From NCBI GenBank assembly GCA_938003855.1, contig CALKXD010000031.1, positions 1 to 43,290 of the forward strand: a stretch of DNA of 43,290 nucleotides, given 5' to 3'. Both the position numbers and the translations under genes were made by a program. Source of the stretch: an uncultured Granulosicoccaceae bacterium. Its GTDB lineage: Bacteria; Pseudomonadota; Gammaproteobacteria; Granulosicoccales; Granulosicoccaceae. Position 1 is the first letter of the stretch, and each line of letters begins with the position of its first letter. This document shows positions 1 to 7,662 of the stretch, piece after piece. Below the pieces are notes generated by a model that saw nothing but the letters and a program-made list of their open reading frames with translations, did no database searches and was not told the DNA's origin.

Positions 1-36
1 GCCAAAAACAAGCCATTTATAAATTTTACCGTCTTA

Positions 37-66
37 TTGATATATTTTATTTGTATCTTTATAGAT
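37..66 (+). promoter_or_regulatory. Candidate sigma70 promoter with NsrR-like half-site in the spacer
   Basis: A TTGATA box (37-42) lies 17 bases upstream of TATAGA (60-65), close to sigma70 consensus with ideal spacing and about 50 bases before the first gene of the cluster. Within the spacer, 49-59 reads ATTTGTATCTT. Its reverse complement AAGATACAAAT resembles the 11-base half-site AAGATGCATTT bound by NsrR in enterobacteria, with 8 of 11 matches by eye. The cluster ends in an nsrR-like gene, so repression from this position would make sense. The region is AT-rich and chance similarity is quite possible. Confidence 0.35.
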
Positions 67-114
67 TTTTTTATTGTAAATTGCCTGCCACAACAAGGGC
101 GACTTGCGACCAAC

Positions 115-885
115 ATGAGCTATGAATCCGACATCACCGACCTGTCAGCACTGGCCACCACCGGATCTATATCCCTGACCCAATCCCCGCTGGCCCTGAC
201 GATCAGTGGATTGCAGGCAGGGGCCTATGTTGGCGTCGCAATCATCCTGATCATGACACTCGGCGCGCAGGCTCCGGAGAGTATTCGCGCATTGGTGATG
301 GGCAGCACCTTCGGGCTAGCACTTATTCTGGTGGTCATTGCCGGAGCGGATCTGTTCACCGGCCACAATCTGTACTCATCGGTGGCTGTGGCATCACAAC
401 AGCTGTCGATGATCGACGCAATCAAGCTCAACACATGGATATTCACCAGCAATCTAATCGGTGCTTTGCTACTGGTCTGCATTTACTGGCTCGGTCAGGG
501 ACCGCTAACACATGGTGACAGCGCTAACTTTTTACAGTCGATTGCAGCAAAAAAAATGCAACTGCCTGCAGCAGCACTGATTGCCCGTGGAATCTTATGC
601 AACTGGCTGGTGTGTCTTGCACTGTGGATGGCTAAGCGAGTAGACAGCGCATCCGCCAGGTGCATTGTCATTGCGTGGTGCTTGTTAGCTTTCATCGCAG
701 CCGGATTTGAGCACTCTGTCGCCAACATGACCATCCATTTGCTGGCGTTGCTGGGCCCTGCCAACGCGGCTATTAGTGTTTTTGGTGCTGGTCACAATCT
801 ACTTTGGGTAACGCTCGGCAACGTAATCGGCGGGGCTGTTTTCGTCGGACTGGCCTACTCCGCACAGTGCCCGCGACAGCATTAA
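115..885 (+). CDS. Formate/nitrite transporter (FNT) family channel, NirC-like
   Basis: Predicted inner-membrane pentameric channel for a small monovalent anion such as nitrite or formate. The frame is open from 37, but the ATG at 115 gives a 256-residue protein, normal for the family; the upstream extension is AT-rich and does not look coding. Family hallmarks are visible: an AGADLFTGHN segment in the first half, GILCNWLVCLALW near the middle, FEHSVANM further on, and six hydrophobic segments. It is the first gene of a co-directional set with a CuA subunit, heme-copper oxidase subunit I, SCO protein and NsrR-like regulator. That context favours nitrite or related nitrogen-oxide traffic over formate. 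No strong Shine-Dalgarno precedes the start. Family call is firm; substrate is inferred. Confidence 0.85.
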   Translation: MSYESDITDLSALATTGSISLTQSPLALTISGLQAGAYVGVAIILIMTLGAQAPESIRALVMGSTFGLALILVVIAGADLFTGHNLYSSVAVASQQLSMIDAIKLNTWIFTSNLIGALLLVCIYWLGQGPLTHGDSANFLQSIAAKKMQLPAAALIARGILCNWLVCLALWMAKRVDSASARCIVIAWCLLAFIAAGFEHSVANMTIHLLALLGPANAAISVFGAGHNLLWVTLGNVIGGAVFVGLAYSAQCPRQH

Positions 886-927
886 CGACAGCAAAAATTC
901 TCTACAACCTCCAGACCAAGGACCCCC

Positions 928-1449
928 ATGCAAACCCCTGTACTCGTAGTTTCATTACTCGGCATGCTGCTTGTCAGTGCCGCCTTTATTTTGGTCATCA
1001 GGAACTCCTCCGTCCGACAGGACAATTACGCCGGGATCGTCACGCGCGGGTATAGCGTAAGACGCTGGTGGATGATTGCACTCTGTGTTGTCGGCGTGAC
1101 AGTGACGATCACTTCCCTTACCCCATTTCCGATTACTGCCAATGCAGGCACACCCCCGAAGGTAATCAAAGCCGTCGGCGGCCAGTGGTACTGGAAACTC
1201 GATAACAACACTGCGATGGCCGGGGAACCCGTGCAATTTCATGTCACCAGCGATGACGTCAATCATGGGTTTGCCATCTATAACCCGGACAATAAAATTA
1301 TTGCCCAGACGCAGGCCATGCCGGGCTACGTAAACCAACTCAACGTCACCTTTACCGAACCGGGTTTGCATCGAATTCTCTGCCTGGAGTATTGCGGCCT
1401 GGCGCACCACGGAATGATTGCCGATTTCACCGTCACTGAGGCCAACTGA
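928..1449 (+). CDS. CuA-containing subunit II of a heme-copper oxidoreductase
   Basis: Membrane-anchored electron-entry subunit of 173 residues that should carry the binuclear CuA centre facing the periplasm. Two hydrophobic helices (about residues 4-25 and 47-66) are followed by a cupredoxin domain. The aromatic stretch GGQWYWK at 84-90 is the typical electron-transfer patch. CuA ligands are present: His113 (VNHGF), then C-x3-C-x3-H-x2-M formed by Cys152, Cys156, His160 and Met163, with Glu154 between the cysteines. An AAGGA ribosome site lies five bases before ATG 928. The next gene, the catalytic subunit, starts two bases after this stop, so the two are surely co-translated. Bacterial cbb3 oxidases and classical cNOR lack CuA, so this pair is neither. 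Confidence 0.88.
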   Translation: MQTPVLVVSLLGMLLVSAAFILVIRNSSVRQDNYAGIVTRGYSVRRWWMIALCVVGVTVTITSLTPFPITANAGTPPKVIKAVGGQWYWKLDNNTAMAGEPVQFHVTSDDVNHGFAIYNPDNKIIAQTQAMPGYVNQLNVTFTEPGLHRILCLEYCGLAHHGMIADFTVTEAN

Positions 1450-1450
1450 C

Positions 1451-2911
1451 ATGACCACCACACCGAACTCTGAACAACTGCATACCGGTCAGCACCTGAC
1501 CATCGTTAAAGTCTGGCTGGCGATCGGCCTCCTCGTGTTTGCGCTGATGATGATTGCCGGGGTCGCCTTGCGCGCAGCACAGGGCAGCGCATTCCTGACT
1601 CTGCCACCCGATCTCTTTTACCAGATAATGACGCTTCACGGCGCAGGCATGGTCGGGGTGGCAGGCCTGGCAGGTCTTGCGGTTAACTGGTACTTCCTGA
1701 GCCACCACGTTGCATTGAGTCCACGCATACTACTGATCGCGTTGTTGTTATCCTTACTCGCCGTGACATTGATTATCGGCTCAATCCTCATTGGTAAGTT
1801 TGCCGCAGGCTGGACATTTCTCTATCCGCTCCCCGCTAAGTCTTTAGGCATCTGGTCTACAGCCGCCGCCGCCACTTTCGCCACAGGTTTGCTGGTGCTC
1901 GGGGTGGCGTTTCTGCTGGTCTATCTGGACATGGCAATCGCCATCTCAAAGCAATACGGCAATCTAATAAAAGGTCTGGGCCTGCCCATGCTGTTTGGAC
2001 GCACGCCACTCGACGACTCACACCCGACCACCGTGGTCGCCAGTTCAATGGTTATTATTGTTAACGTCTGCGGCATAGCGGTCGGCGCCGTGGTACTGGT
2101 CATGACCATTGCCAACCTGCTGGCGCCTTCTATAGCGCCGGATGCTCTCCTGATGAAGCACTTAATCTACTTTTTCGGCCATGTCTTCATTAACGCCACA
2201 ATCTACTCAGCCGTCACTGCGGTCTATGAATTGCTCCCCGTCTATACTGCACGGCCCTGGAAAATCAGCCGGCCGTTTTTAGCCGCCTGGTTTGCTGCCA
2301 CTTTTATGGTGATGGCAGTCTACCCACATCACCTGCTGATGGATTTCGCGATCCCCGCATGGGTCGCGATTGCCGGCCAGATAATATCCTATACCAGCGG
2401 CATTCCCGTCCTGGTGGTCACCGCGTTCAGCGGGTTGATGCTGGTATACCGCAGCGGTATACGATGGGACGCAAGCTCAAGCTTGCTGGTACTTGGATTA
2501 TTCGGGTGGGCTGCAGGCGTCGTACCTGCTGTGATCGATGGCATGATCAAAGTCAATCTGGTTATGCACAACACAATGTGGGTGCCGGGGCATTTCCATT
2601 TTTATCTTTTACTGGGTCTGTTACCAATGGTGCTGGGATTTAGCACTTACCTTGCCGCAAACGGGCAACAGGGTAAATCCTCTCGCGTCCCTGTCTACCT
2701 ATACAGCATCGGTGGAATTGCCCTGTGCCTGAGCTTTCTGGTGTCCGGGGCGATGTCGGTGCCCCGTCGGTTCGCGGTGCACGAATCTGCCTGGCAGTGG
2801 CTGGGTAATGTCGGCGCAATCGCCGGAAGCCTGGTGTTGCTTTCCACGCTAATGCTGGCGCTGCCAATTCTGGCAAAGCTGAAGAATGCCAGCTTGCAGC
2901 ACAGTGTCTAA
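1451..2911 (+). CDS. Heme-copper oxidoreductase subunit I, predicted nitric oxide reductase with Asn in place of active-site Tyr
   Basis: Polytopic catalytic subunit (486 residues from ATG 1451; a GAGG site precedes it). Heme and copper ligands can be placed: His63 (TLHGAGM) and His383 for the low-spin heme, His381 for the high-spin heme (HNTMWVPGHFHF), and His244, His293 and His294 for CuB. In A- and B-type O2 reductases the tyrosine cross-linked to the CuB histidine sits four residues after it (GHPEVY type). Here the segment is GHVFIN, so that position is Asn248, and no acidic residue occupies the D-channel glutamate position. From memory, phylogenomic work on heme-copper oxidoreductases proposed NO reductase families with this tyrosine replaced, one named for asparagine (nNOR). 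Together with the NsrR-like gene downstream this points to NO reduction. The activity is inferred. Confidence 0.82.
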   Translation: MTTTPNSEQLHTGQHLTIVKVWLAIGLLVFALMMIAGVALRAAQGSAFLTLPPDLFYQIMTLHGAGMVGVAGLAGLAVNWYFLSHHVALSPRILLIALLLSLLAVTLIIGSILIGKFAAGWTFLYPLPAKSLGIWSTAAAATFATGLLVLGVAFLLVYLDMAIAISKQYGNLIKGLGLPMLFGRTPLDDSHPTTVVASSMVIIVNVCGIAVGAVVLVMTIANLLAPSIAPDALLMKHLIYFFGHVFINATIYSAVTAVYELLPVYTARPWKISRPFLAAWFAATFMVMAVYPHHLLMDFAIPAWVAIAGQIISYTSGIPVLVVTAFSGLMLVYRSGIRWDASSSLLVLGLFGWAAGVVPAVIDGMIKVNLVMHNTMWVPGHFHFYLLLGLLPMVLGFSTYLAANGQQGKSSRVPVYLYSIGGIALCLSFLVSGAMSVPRRFAVHESAWQWLGNVGAIAGSLVLLSTLMLALPILAKLKNASLQHSV

Positions 2912-3512
2912 ACAGCGTTATTTTCTACAGGCAATTCTCTGCGCCGGGTTTGCACTCGGCGTTCTTCTCTGGCGGACCAACGGATTCAGCAACTACACCT
3001 ATGAATCCGCCAGGCGTGCCTCGATCAATAAATCGCCGACTGCACTTTCCGACTGGCAGCTGCAAAACGAATCCGGTGAGATTATCAGTTTGTCTTCTCT
3101 GCAGGGAAAGCGGTTGCTGGTGAATTTTATATTCACCCGCTGCCCGACAATCTGTCAGGCACAGGGGTCTCGCTATCAGCAACTGCAACACCGCATCGCG
3201 GAAGTCGGTGCGACAAATATAGTGTTGTTGTCTGTCAGTATCGACCCCGACTACGACACCCCCCGACGGCTGCAAAGCTACCGCGAGATTCATCGCGGCA
3301 AACCAGGCGGCTGGCAACTAACCCGCCCCGTCAGTCAGCAGCAGCTTGACACCATAATCGATGAAACCGGACTGCGCATCATTGCCGATGACATCGGCGG
3401 ATACAGCCACTCAGAATCAATCCACCTGGTAAAGCGCGGAAAGCTGGTGTCAATTAAGGACTGGGATTCAACCTCTCTGGACGCTCTGATCAATAATGCC
3501 GACCCCACCTGA
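2886..3512 (+). CDS. SCO1/SenC/PrrC family copper chaperone
   Basis: Membrane-tethered thioredoxin-fold protein (208 residues) expected to deliver copper to, or reduce, the CuA cysteines of subunit II. One N-terminal helix (about residues 13-30) is followed by the SCO core. The copper-binding CPTIC motif is at Cys86 and Cys90, and the third ligand is probably His175 in GGYSHSESIH. The start used overlaps the end of the subunit I gene by 26 bases. A GTG at 2904, overlapping by 8 bases, would still keep the helix and is a realistic alternative. Position directly after the CuA and catalytic subunits fits a dedicated maturation factor. Confidence 0.85.
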   Translation: MPACSTVSKQRYFLQAILCAGFALGVLLWRTNGFSNYTYESARRASINKSPTALSDWQLQNESGEIISLSSLQGKRLLVNFIFTRCPTICQAQGSRYQQLQHRIAEVGATNIVLLSVSIDPDYDTPRRLQSYREIHRGKPGGWQLTRPVSQQQLDTIIDETGLRIIADDIGGYSHSESIHLVKRGKLVSIKDWDSTSLDALINNADPT

Positions 3513-4164
3513 AATCTACCCGCCGCTGACACTTGATCAAGCAGACCGAACTACCCCGCTGGCAGGCCTCGCGCTTATCGCGCTATTCGCCGCCAACCTG
3601 ATACCGTCAGCCGCTCATTGGTTTGAAGCATCAATGATCAGACACATGCTGGTGCAGCTTCCTCTGCTGGCCATTGCCGGCGCGAGTCTGCTTCTGACCT
3701 CAGAACCTCTGCAACAAATGCTGCAGAAAATTGACCCCGGCGGCATTTGCGCGCTGATACTGGGCACCGGATGCATGCTCTTCTGGATGCTGCCGTTACA
3801 CCTTGACCTCGCTACCACGGACCCGTGGTTTCGCTTGTTGAAAGTAACAACCGTGCCGCTGGGGATCGGCCTGTGCTGGCTATGGGCATTTCAGCGGTCA
3901 AGCCTGCTGATGAAAATACTGATCTGCTTTGAAGGCTGGGCCTCGATATCCAGACTCGCCTGGATCTACCTGGAAAGCCCGCAACAATTGTGTAGCAGCT
4001 ACCTTATCAGTGAACAACAGCAGGCAGGAACCATTCTACTGGTAGTTTCAGTTGCTATTGCCGTGACCGCCAGCCTGTGGGGGTTATTCGGCCGCTTCGA
4101 TACCGCCCGCGTCAACCAGCCGCAATCCCGCCAAAGTGATGCGCCGGATCAGAAATCTGAGTAA
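3496..4164 (+). CDS. Multi-pass membrane protein of the CuA/oxidoreductase operon
   Basis: Integral membrane protein of 222 residues with five or six hydrophobic segments (roughly 22-42, 50-68, 84-104, 114-133 and 176-200) and a polar C-terminal tail. ATG 3496 lies inside the end of the SCO gene (17-base overlap), indicating translational coupling. The stretch RHMLVQLPLLAIAG recalls CtaG/caa3-assembly membrane proteins, which have a conserved histidine at a helix start followed by a Pro-Leu-Leu motif. The resemblance is limited to that segment. Given its neighbours, a role in copper insertion or complex assembly is the simplest inference, but I do not recognise the family with certainty. Confidence 0.65.
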   Translation: MPTPPEIYPPLTLDQADRTTPLAGLALIALFAANLIPSAAHWFEASMIRHMLVQLPLLAIAGASLLLTSEPLQQMLQKIDPGGICALILGTGCMLFWMLPLHLDLATTDPWFRLLKVTTVPLGIGLCWLWAFQRSSLLMKILICFEGWASISRLAWIYLESPQQLCSSYLISEQQQAGTILLVVSVAIAVTASLWGLFGRFDTARVNQPQSRQSDAPDQKSE

Positions 4165-4279
4165 GCAACCCCGACCTCCTAAACCACACCACACAAAGCT
4201 AGATTAACCGTCCAATGCGCGCTATGTTGACCCACACTTGCAGGTACACTACCCGCCTATCGCACTCGCTGGCTGACGC

Positions 4280-4717
4280 ATGCACATCACCAAGAATACC
4301 GACTATTCGCTTCGCACACTGATGCTTCTCGCCTTGCAACCGCCAGGAGAGCGCATCAGCATTGAGAAGATCAGCGAGACTTTCAGCATATCCCGCGGCC
4401 ACTTGATGAAAATTGTCAATCAGCTGGCAAACCTGCATCTGGTTGAAACCACCCGAGGGCGTTCCGGTGGCGTTCGCCTTGATCTCGAGTATAGCGATAT
4501 CAACATCGGTAGTGTGGTGCGACAACTGGAAGAAGTCACCCGGATTGTCAACTGCGACGACGGCCCCTGTCTATTTAAAGGCGCCTGTAATCTGGAACGA
4601 GCCTTTCAAAAAGCCAGCGACGCATTTCTACATGAACTAGACCAGTACACTCTTGCAGACCTGGTCAAACAGCGCTCGCACCTGCAGAAAATAGTAATGC
4701 ACGGACTAAGCGGCTAA
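4280..4717 (+). CDS. nsrR: NsrR-like Rrf2 family NO-sensing transcriptional repressor
   Basis: Rrf2 winged-helix regulator of 145 residues. The N-terminal half is DNA-binding (ISRGHLMKIVNQL recognition helix region, about 37-49), with Asp8 in NTDYSLR where NsrR supplies a cluster ligand. The cluster cysteines Cys92, Cys97 and Cys103 have the spacing C-x4-C-x5-C seen in E. coli NsrR, and the following FLHELDQYTLADLV segment also matches it closely. NsrR binds an NO-sensitive iron-sulfur cluster and represses NO-detoxification genes. It lies 115 bases after the membrane-protein gene on the same strand, so it may be the last gene of the operon (autoregulated) or have its own promoter. IscR is excluded by cysteine spacing and overall similarity. 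Confidence 0.82.
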   Translation: MHITKNTDYSLRTLMLLALQPPGERISIEKISETFSISRGHLMKIVNQLANLHLVETTRGRSGGVRLDLEYSDINIGSVVRQLEEVTRIVNCDDGPCLFKGACNLERAFQKASDAFLHELDQYTLADLVKQRSHLQKIVMHGLSG

Positions 4718-5012
4718 ACCCTCACTAACCAGCGACATCCACAAAGGAATAGTCTCCACGATACCCGCCATAGTGTAATTTTCGGTGGCTGAAACAGTAA
4801 ACACATAGAGCACTGGCAAAGCATTATTGCTTTTCACTACTGCCGCCGGATTGATCAATGCCCGGCCCGAAGCGGATATTAAGCACAGCGGTTTACACAA
4901 AAAACGCCAGTGTAGATACCGGCGGGTGTAAACCTTCGACGGCTGTTGTTCAGTATCAAGGGCTGCCGTGTATTACCCGCTCCGGCAGGCAATATTAAGA
5001 CAGACAAGCCTT
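4718..5012. other. Intergenic stretch without a supported gene
   Basis: Between the NsrR-like gene and the small minus-strand ORF I see no protein with recognisable composition, no clear terminator and no RNA gene. The one open frame here (minus strand, 64 codons) has no family resemblance and no ribosome site. Confidence 0.5.
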
Positions 5013-5258
5013 TTATACCCGGCCGTGTTGCCAGTAGTTGTTGGCAGCGGCCACCGTTTGAAAATGCGTCGCTATCACTTGCGATGAGGCGATCAGGCTA
5101 TCGGCACTTTCACCATATACCGGCCGTAGGCGGGCGCGTATCTCATCGGAGGGTTGCGTGTACTTTATTGCCATTCTCGACAACTTAATTGCCAACTCAT
5201 AACCGGCTTGTGCATCTACCGTCTGCAAACTCTCCAACCATACGTCTGCCATAATCAC
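5013..5258 (-). CDS. Small hypothetical protein, largely helical
   Basis: Open frame of 81 residues starting at GTG 5258, or ATG 5252 two codons later. It has no signal peptide, membrane helix or metal motif. The composition is balanced and amphipathic, as expected for a real helical protein, and the second half has a faint look of the C-terminal helices of carboxymuconolactone decarboxylase/AhpD-type proteins without their catalytic CxxC. It could therefore be a remnant of such a gene or an unrelated small protein. It lies on the same strand and downstream of the cytochrome P460-fold gene (89 bases apart), so it may share its transcript. No function is assigned. Confidence 0.4.
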   Translation of the reverse strand: MIMADVWLESLQTVDAQAGYELAIKLSRMAIKYTQPSDEIRARLRPVYGESADSLIASSQVIATHFQTVAAANNYWQHGRV

Positions 5259-5347
5259 TATTAATCCAAAGAAAAGAAGGGAAACCTTAAGGGGCGAGTC
5301 ACCAATCAGGCAACCCGCTCAGTTATCCAGTACGCGGCCGTTGTCCG

Positions 5348-5857
5348 TTACTTAAGCAGATGCTGGTACGAAAACACAAAGTTGGTATCGGTCAACGGCG
5401 CATGGCAGGCGAGACAGGCATTGAGATCTTTATCTGCCTTGGCACCATCGGGTTTAAATGCCGCCATCTCCCAATTGCCGTTGCGCAAACCGTCAGGGTA
5501 TTGCTCACCCCACCCTTCCTCACGCTGCATCACGGCGACCAATGCAAACTTGTCACTGATTCTTTGACCAAGCGATGATGTGATCACAGCACCTTCTGCA
5601 TCAAGTTTGGCTTTATAGACTTCTGCTACCAATATAGATCCGTAAGGTAGCTTGCCATCGTCGCCCGGTCCCTGCATAGCGATATCATTGGCGAACAGCC
5701 GGATCACCTGATCGGGATTCTGCGTGCGATCCAGACTCAGGTAGTTGGTGTAGGTGGCACGATAGTTTTCGGGGAAAGCTATTTTATCGTCCTCTGCGTG
5801 TACTGTTGCAGTGACGGCAAGTAATGCCGCACCAACAAGCGTCGCAATTCTGTGCAT
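5348..5857 (-). CDS. Cytochrome P460-family (P460/c'-beta fold) periplasmic c-type cytochrome
   Basis: Exported mono-heme cytochrome of 169 residues. ATG 5857 is chosen over the upstream in-frame ATG because GAGGA lies just before it and it begins a clean signal peptide (cleavage near Ala21). Family features are LPxNYR-like FPENYR near 28-33, GNWEMAAF at 127-134, and the heme motif CLACH (Cys148, Cys151, His152) followed by a VFSYQHLL C-terminus. Cytochrome P460 oxidises hydroxylamine/NO; the related cytochromes c'-beta bind NO. Aligned by eye to my memory of Nitrosomonas P460, the heme cross-linking lysine (in GTVTVKEL) is replaced by Ala78 (GSILVAEV). A c'-beta-like NO-binding role is therefore more likely than hydroxylamine oxidation. 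Its position beside the NO cluster agrees. Confidence 0.8.
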   Translation of the reverse strand: MHRIATLVGAALLAVTATVHAEDDKIAFPENYRATYTNYLSLDRTQNPDQVIRLFANDIAMQGPGDDGKLPYGSILVAEVYKAKLDAEGAVITSSLGQRISDKFALVAVMQREEGWGEQYPDGLRNGNWEMAAFKPDGAKADKDLNACLACHAPLTDTNFVFSYQHLLK

Positions 5858-5981
5858 GTGTTTTTCCTCTGTGAAAGTGAGTGATAGATACAACACAAAA
5901 AAACCTGACGGTACGGACCCTCTGCTACATCGGATTCACCTGATCCGCAGCCGCAGTATAAACTCATTAACACTATATGTC

Positions 5982-5993
5982 ATATTATAATAT
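5982..5993. promoter_or_regulatory. Palindromic AT-rich candidate operator between divergent genes
   Basis: A perfect 12-base palindrome, ATATTATAATAT, lies in the 199-base gap between the cytochrome gene (minus) and the HTH regulator (plus). A divergent regulator/target arrangement makes it a reasonable operator or promoter core, but AT-rich palindromes are common and nothing else supports it. Confidence 0.3.
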
Positions 5994-6056
5994 TACTTAT
6001 TTGTTTTTAGTCAGCCAAGCCTCTACCATATCCCTTTATTTCAATGGTCGTCATCC

Positions 6057-6656
6057 ATGGGTACCACCAACCGAATCACCGATTTGCTCAACCGGAGCCC
6101 GATGACAATCCAGGAGCTGGCCACTGAACTTGGCGTCTCGCGCAACTCCGCTCATTTGCAGGTGCGCAAGCTGGAGGCCGCCGGCATTGTCGAAAAGCAG
6201 GAACTGCGGATGTCGAACAGCGCCGGCAAACCGGCCTACCAGTACCAGACAACTGCGGGCAATGAAGACGTCCATTCGGTGGCCTACCGCCCGGTGCTGG
6301 ACGTGCTGATGCAAACCATCAGCGCTGATCTGCCGCCTGCGGAACGCTTAACCCTGTTGGAGAAAACCGGCCGCTCGCTGGCCAGAGCAAGTGGCCTGCA
6401 ACCCGGCAGCGATACCACCGCCGACATCCGCAAATCAGTCGATGCGGTCAATGCGCTCGGCGCAACCGCCGAGCTGATCACCAAAGGCAAAACCCACTTC
6501 GTCAGCTGCCATAGTTGTCCGGTCGCCACCCTGGTACACCGCGAGCCCATGACCTGCAAACTGGTGGCCGCTTTTTTTGCCGAAGCATCCGGGAAAAAGG
6601 TATCGGTACAGTGCAAAAAAAACAGCACCGTCGTGTGCGGATTTAAATTCAGCTAG
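6057..6656 (+). CDS. HTH transcriptional regulator with Cys-rich (probable Fe-S) C-terminal domain, SufR/ArsR-like
   Basis: Regulator of 199 residues. Residues about 5-65 form a winged helix-turn-helix (MTIQELATELGVSRNSAHLQ, then a basic wing with KPAYQYQ). The C-terminus holds five cysteines, Cys151 and Cys154 (CHSC), Cys167, Cys186 and Cys194, in an arrangement reminiscent of the SufR-type iron-sulfur sensor domain. This suggests redox, iron or NO sensing. It is transcribed away from the P460-fold cytochrome gene and upstream of the oxygenase block, so it could control either. No strong ribosome site is visible before ATG 6057. The family call is by domain architecture; the ligand is not known. 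Confidence 0.7.
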   Translation: MGTTNRITDLLNRSPMTIQELATELGVSRNSAHLQVRKLEAAGIVEKQELRMSNSAGKPAYQYQTTAGNEDVHSVAYRPVLDVLMQTISADLPPAERLTLLEKTGRSLARASGLQPGSDTTADIRKSVDAVNALGATAELITKGKTHFVSCHSCPVATLVHREPMTCKLVAAFFAEASGKKVSVQCKKNSTVVCGFKFS

Positions 6657-6798
6657 CGAAAACAACACCCTGCAGTCGGTGGCAGCGCCGGCGACTGTCA
6701 CTCGCAGCACGATCGACGGCAGCACCCGGGAATAGCTGATTTACATCTGACTATGGGCAAGATAAGGTTGTCGCACTCTCGGACTTCTGCCCTGGAAA

Positions 6799-7662
6799 AT
6801 GTCACTCTGCAACGACCCGGTCATACGTAACCAATGGCACGTCATCTGTGCTCTGGAAGATATCAGCCCACGCAACACCCACACGACCCTGCTCGGTGAA
6901 TCTGTCAGCTTTGCAGCTAACACGGATACCACGGGGGCGCGAGCGTGGCGAACCGATGCACCGGACACCAGTCTGCCCGTCACTTGTGCCTACGGCTATC
7001 TGTGGACTTGTCTTGGCACTGCAGACAAACCACTGTTCGCCCTGCCCGAGTATGCCGAAGCAGATCGGCGCAATGTATGCGCGGCTACAGTAGGCGTGCG
7101 GGTATCTGCACCGCGTGCGGTGGAGAACTTCCTCGACATGGGGCATTTCCCCTATGTGCACACGGGTATTTTAGGTGAGCAACCTCACACCGAAGTACGT
7201 GAGTACGACGTCACCGTCGAAGAGTCAACCAACGATGTCATCGCGACTCGCTGTCGGTTTTATCAACCCATGGCGGCCGCCGGTGCCGACGGCGGCATGC
7301 TGGTGGAGTACATCTACCGGGTGCCCCACCCGTACTGCTCAGTGTTGTATAAATCGTGTCCGTCAGATGAATCACGACTCGATGTTATCGCGCTGTTTGT
7401 GCAGCCGGTCACCGAGGAAACTATCCGTGCGCACGCGCTGGTCAGTGTGATCGATGAAAACAGTACCGATCTGTCAATCCGAATGTTTCAGCAAACCATC
7501 TTCGGGCAGGACAAACCCATACTGGAAAACCAGTTTCCGAAACGCCTGCCACTCGATCCGCGTGCCGAAACTCCTATACGTGCAGATAAATCCGCCATTG
7601 TGTATCGCCGCTGGCTGAGTGACCTTGGCATCACCTACGGCGTCATTCCAGCTGCCGCATGA
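6799..7662 (+). CDS. Rieske-less mononuclear non-heme iron oxygenase, NdmC-like N-demethylase catalytic subunit
   Basis: Catalytic subunit (287 residues) of a Rieske-type oxygenase family that lacks its own Rieske cluster. The N-terminus keeps the family opening (NQWHVICALEDI) and a short beta-rich remnant, but the C-x-H and C-x2-H ligand pairs are absent. The iron site is intact: Asn110-x2-Asp113-x2-His116-x4-His121, with the third ligand probably Asp238 in IFGQDKPILENQ. In caffeine-degrading Pseudomonas, NdmC has this truncated form, works with NdmD (which supplies the missing Rieske domain) and NdmE (GST-like), and removes the N7 methyl of 7-methylxanthine as formaldehyde. The next genes here are exactly those partners, and this gene overlaps the NdmD-like gene by four bases. 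The substrate is inferred. Confidence 0.83.
   Translation: MSLCNDPVIRNQWHVICALEDISPRNTHTTLLGESVSFAANTDTTGARAWRTDAPDTSLPVTCAYGYLWTCLGTADKPLFALPEYAEADRRNVCAATVGVRVSAPRAVENFLDMGHFPYVHTGILGEQPHTEVREYDVTVEESTNDVIATRCRFYQPMAAAGADGGMLVEYIYRVPHPYCSVLYKSCPSDESRLDVIALFVQPVTEETIRAHALVSVIDENSTDLSIRMFQQTIFGQDKPILENQFPKRLPLDPRAETPIRADKSAIVYRRWLSDLGITYGVIPAAA

Noticed and set aside
12-37. Longer palindrome-like NsrR site (AAGCC... to ...GTCTT) upstream of the FNT gene
   Set aside because: The arms match poorly and the overall length is 26 rather than the expected 23 bases; the half-site at 49-59 is the better candidate.
1451-2911. Subunit I as an ordinary cbb3 or aa3 cytochrome c oxidase
   Set aside because: cbb3 enzymes have no CuA subunit, and aa3/ba3 enzymes keep the tyrosine four residues after the CuB histidine, where this protein has asparagine.
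6799-7662. NdmC-like gene as a broken Rieske oxygenase pseudogene
   Set aside because: The reading frame, iron ligands and C-terminus are intact, and the missing Rieske domain is supplied by the next gene, as in NdmC/NdmD.
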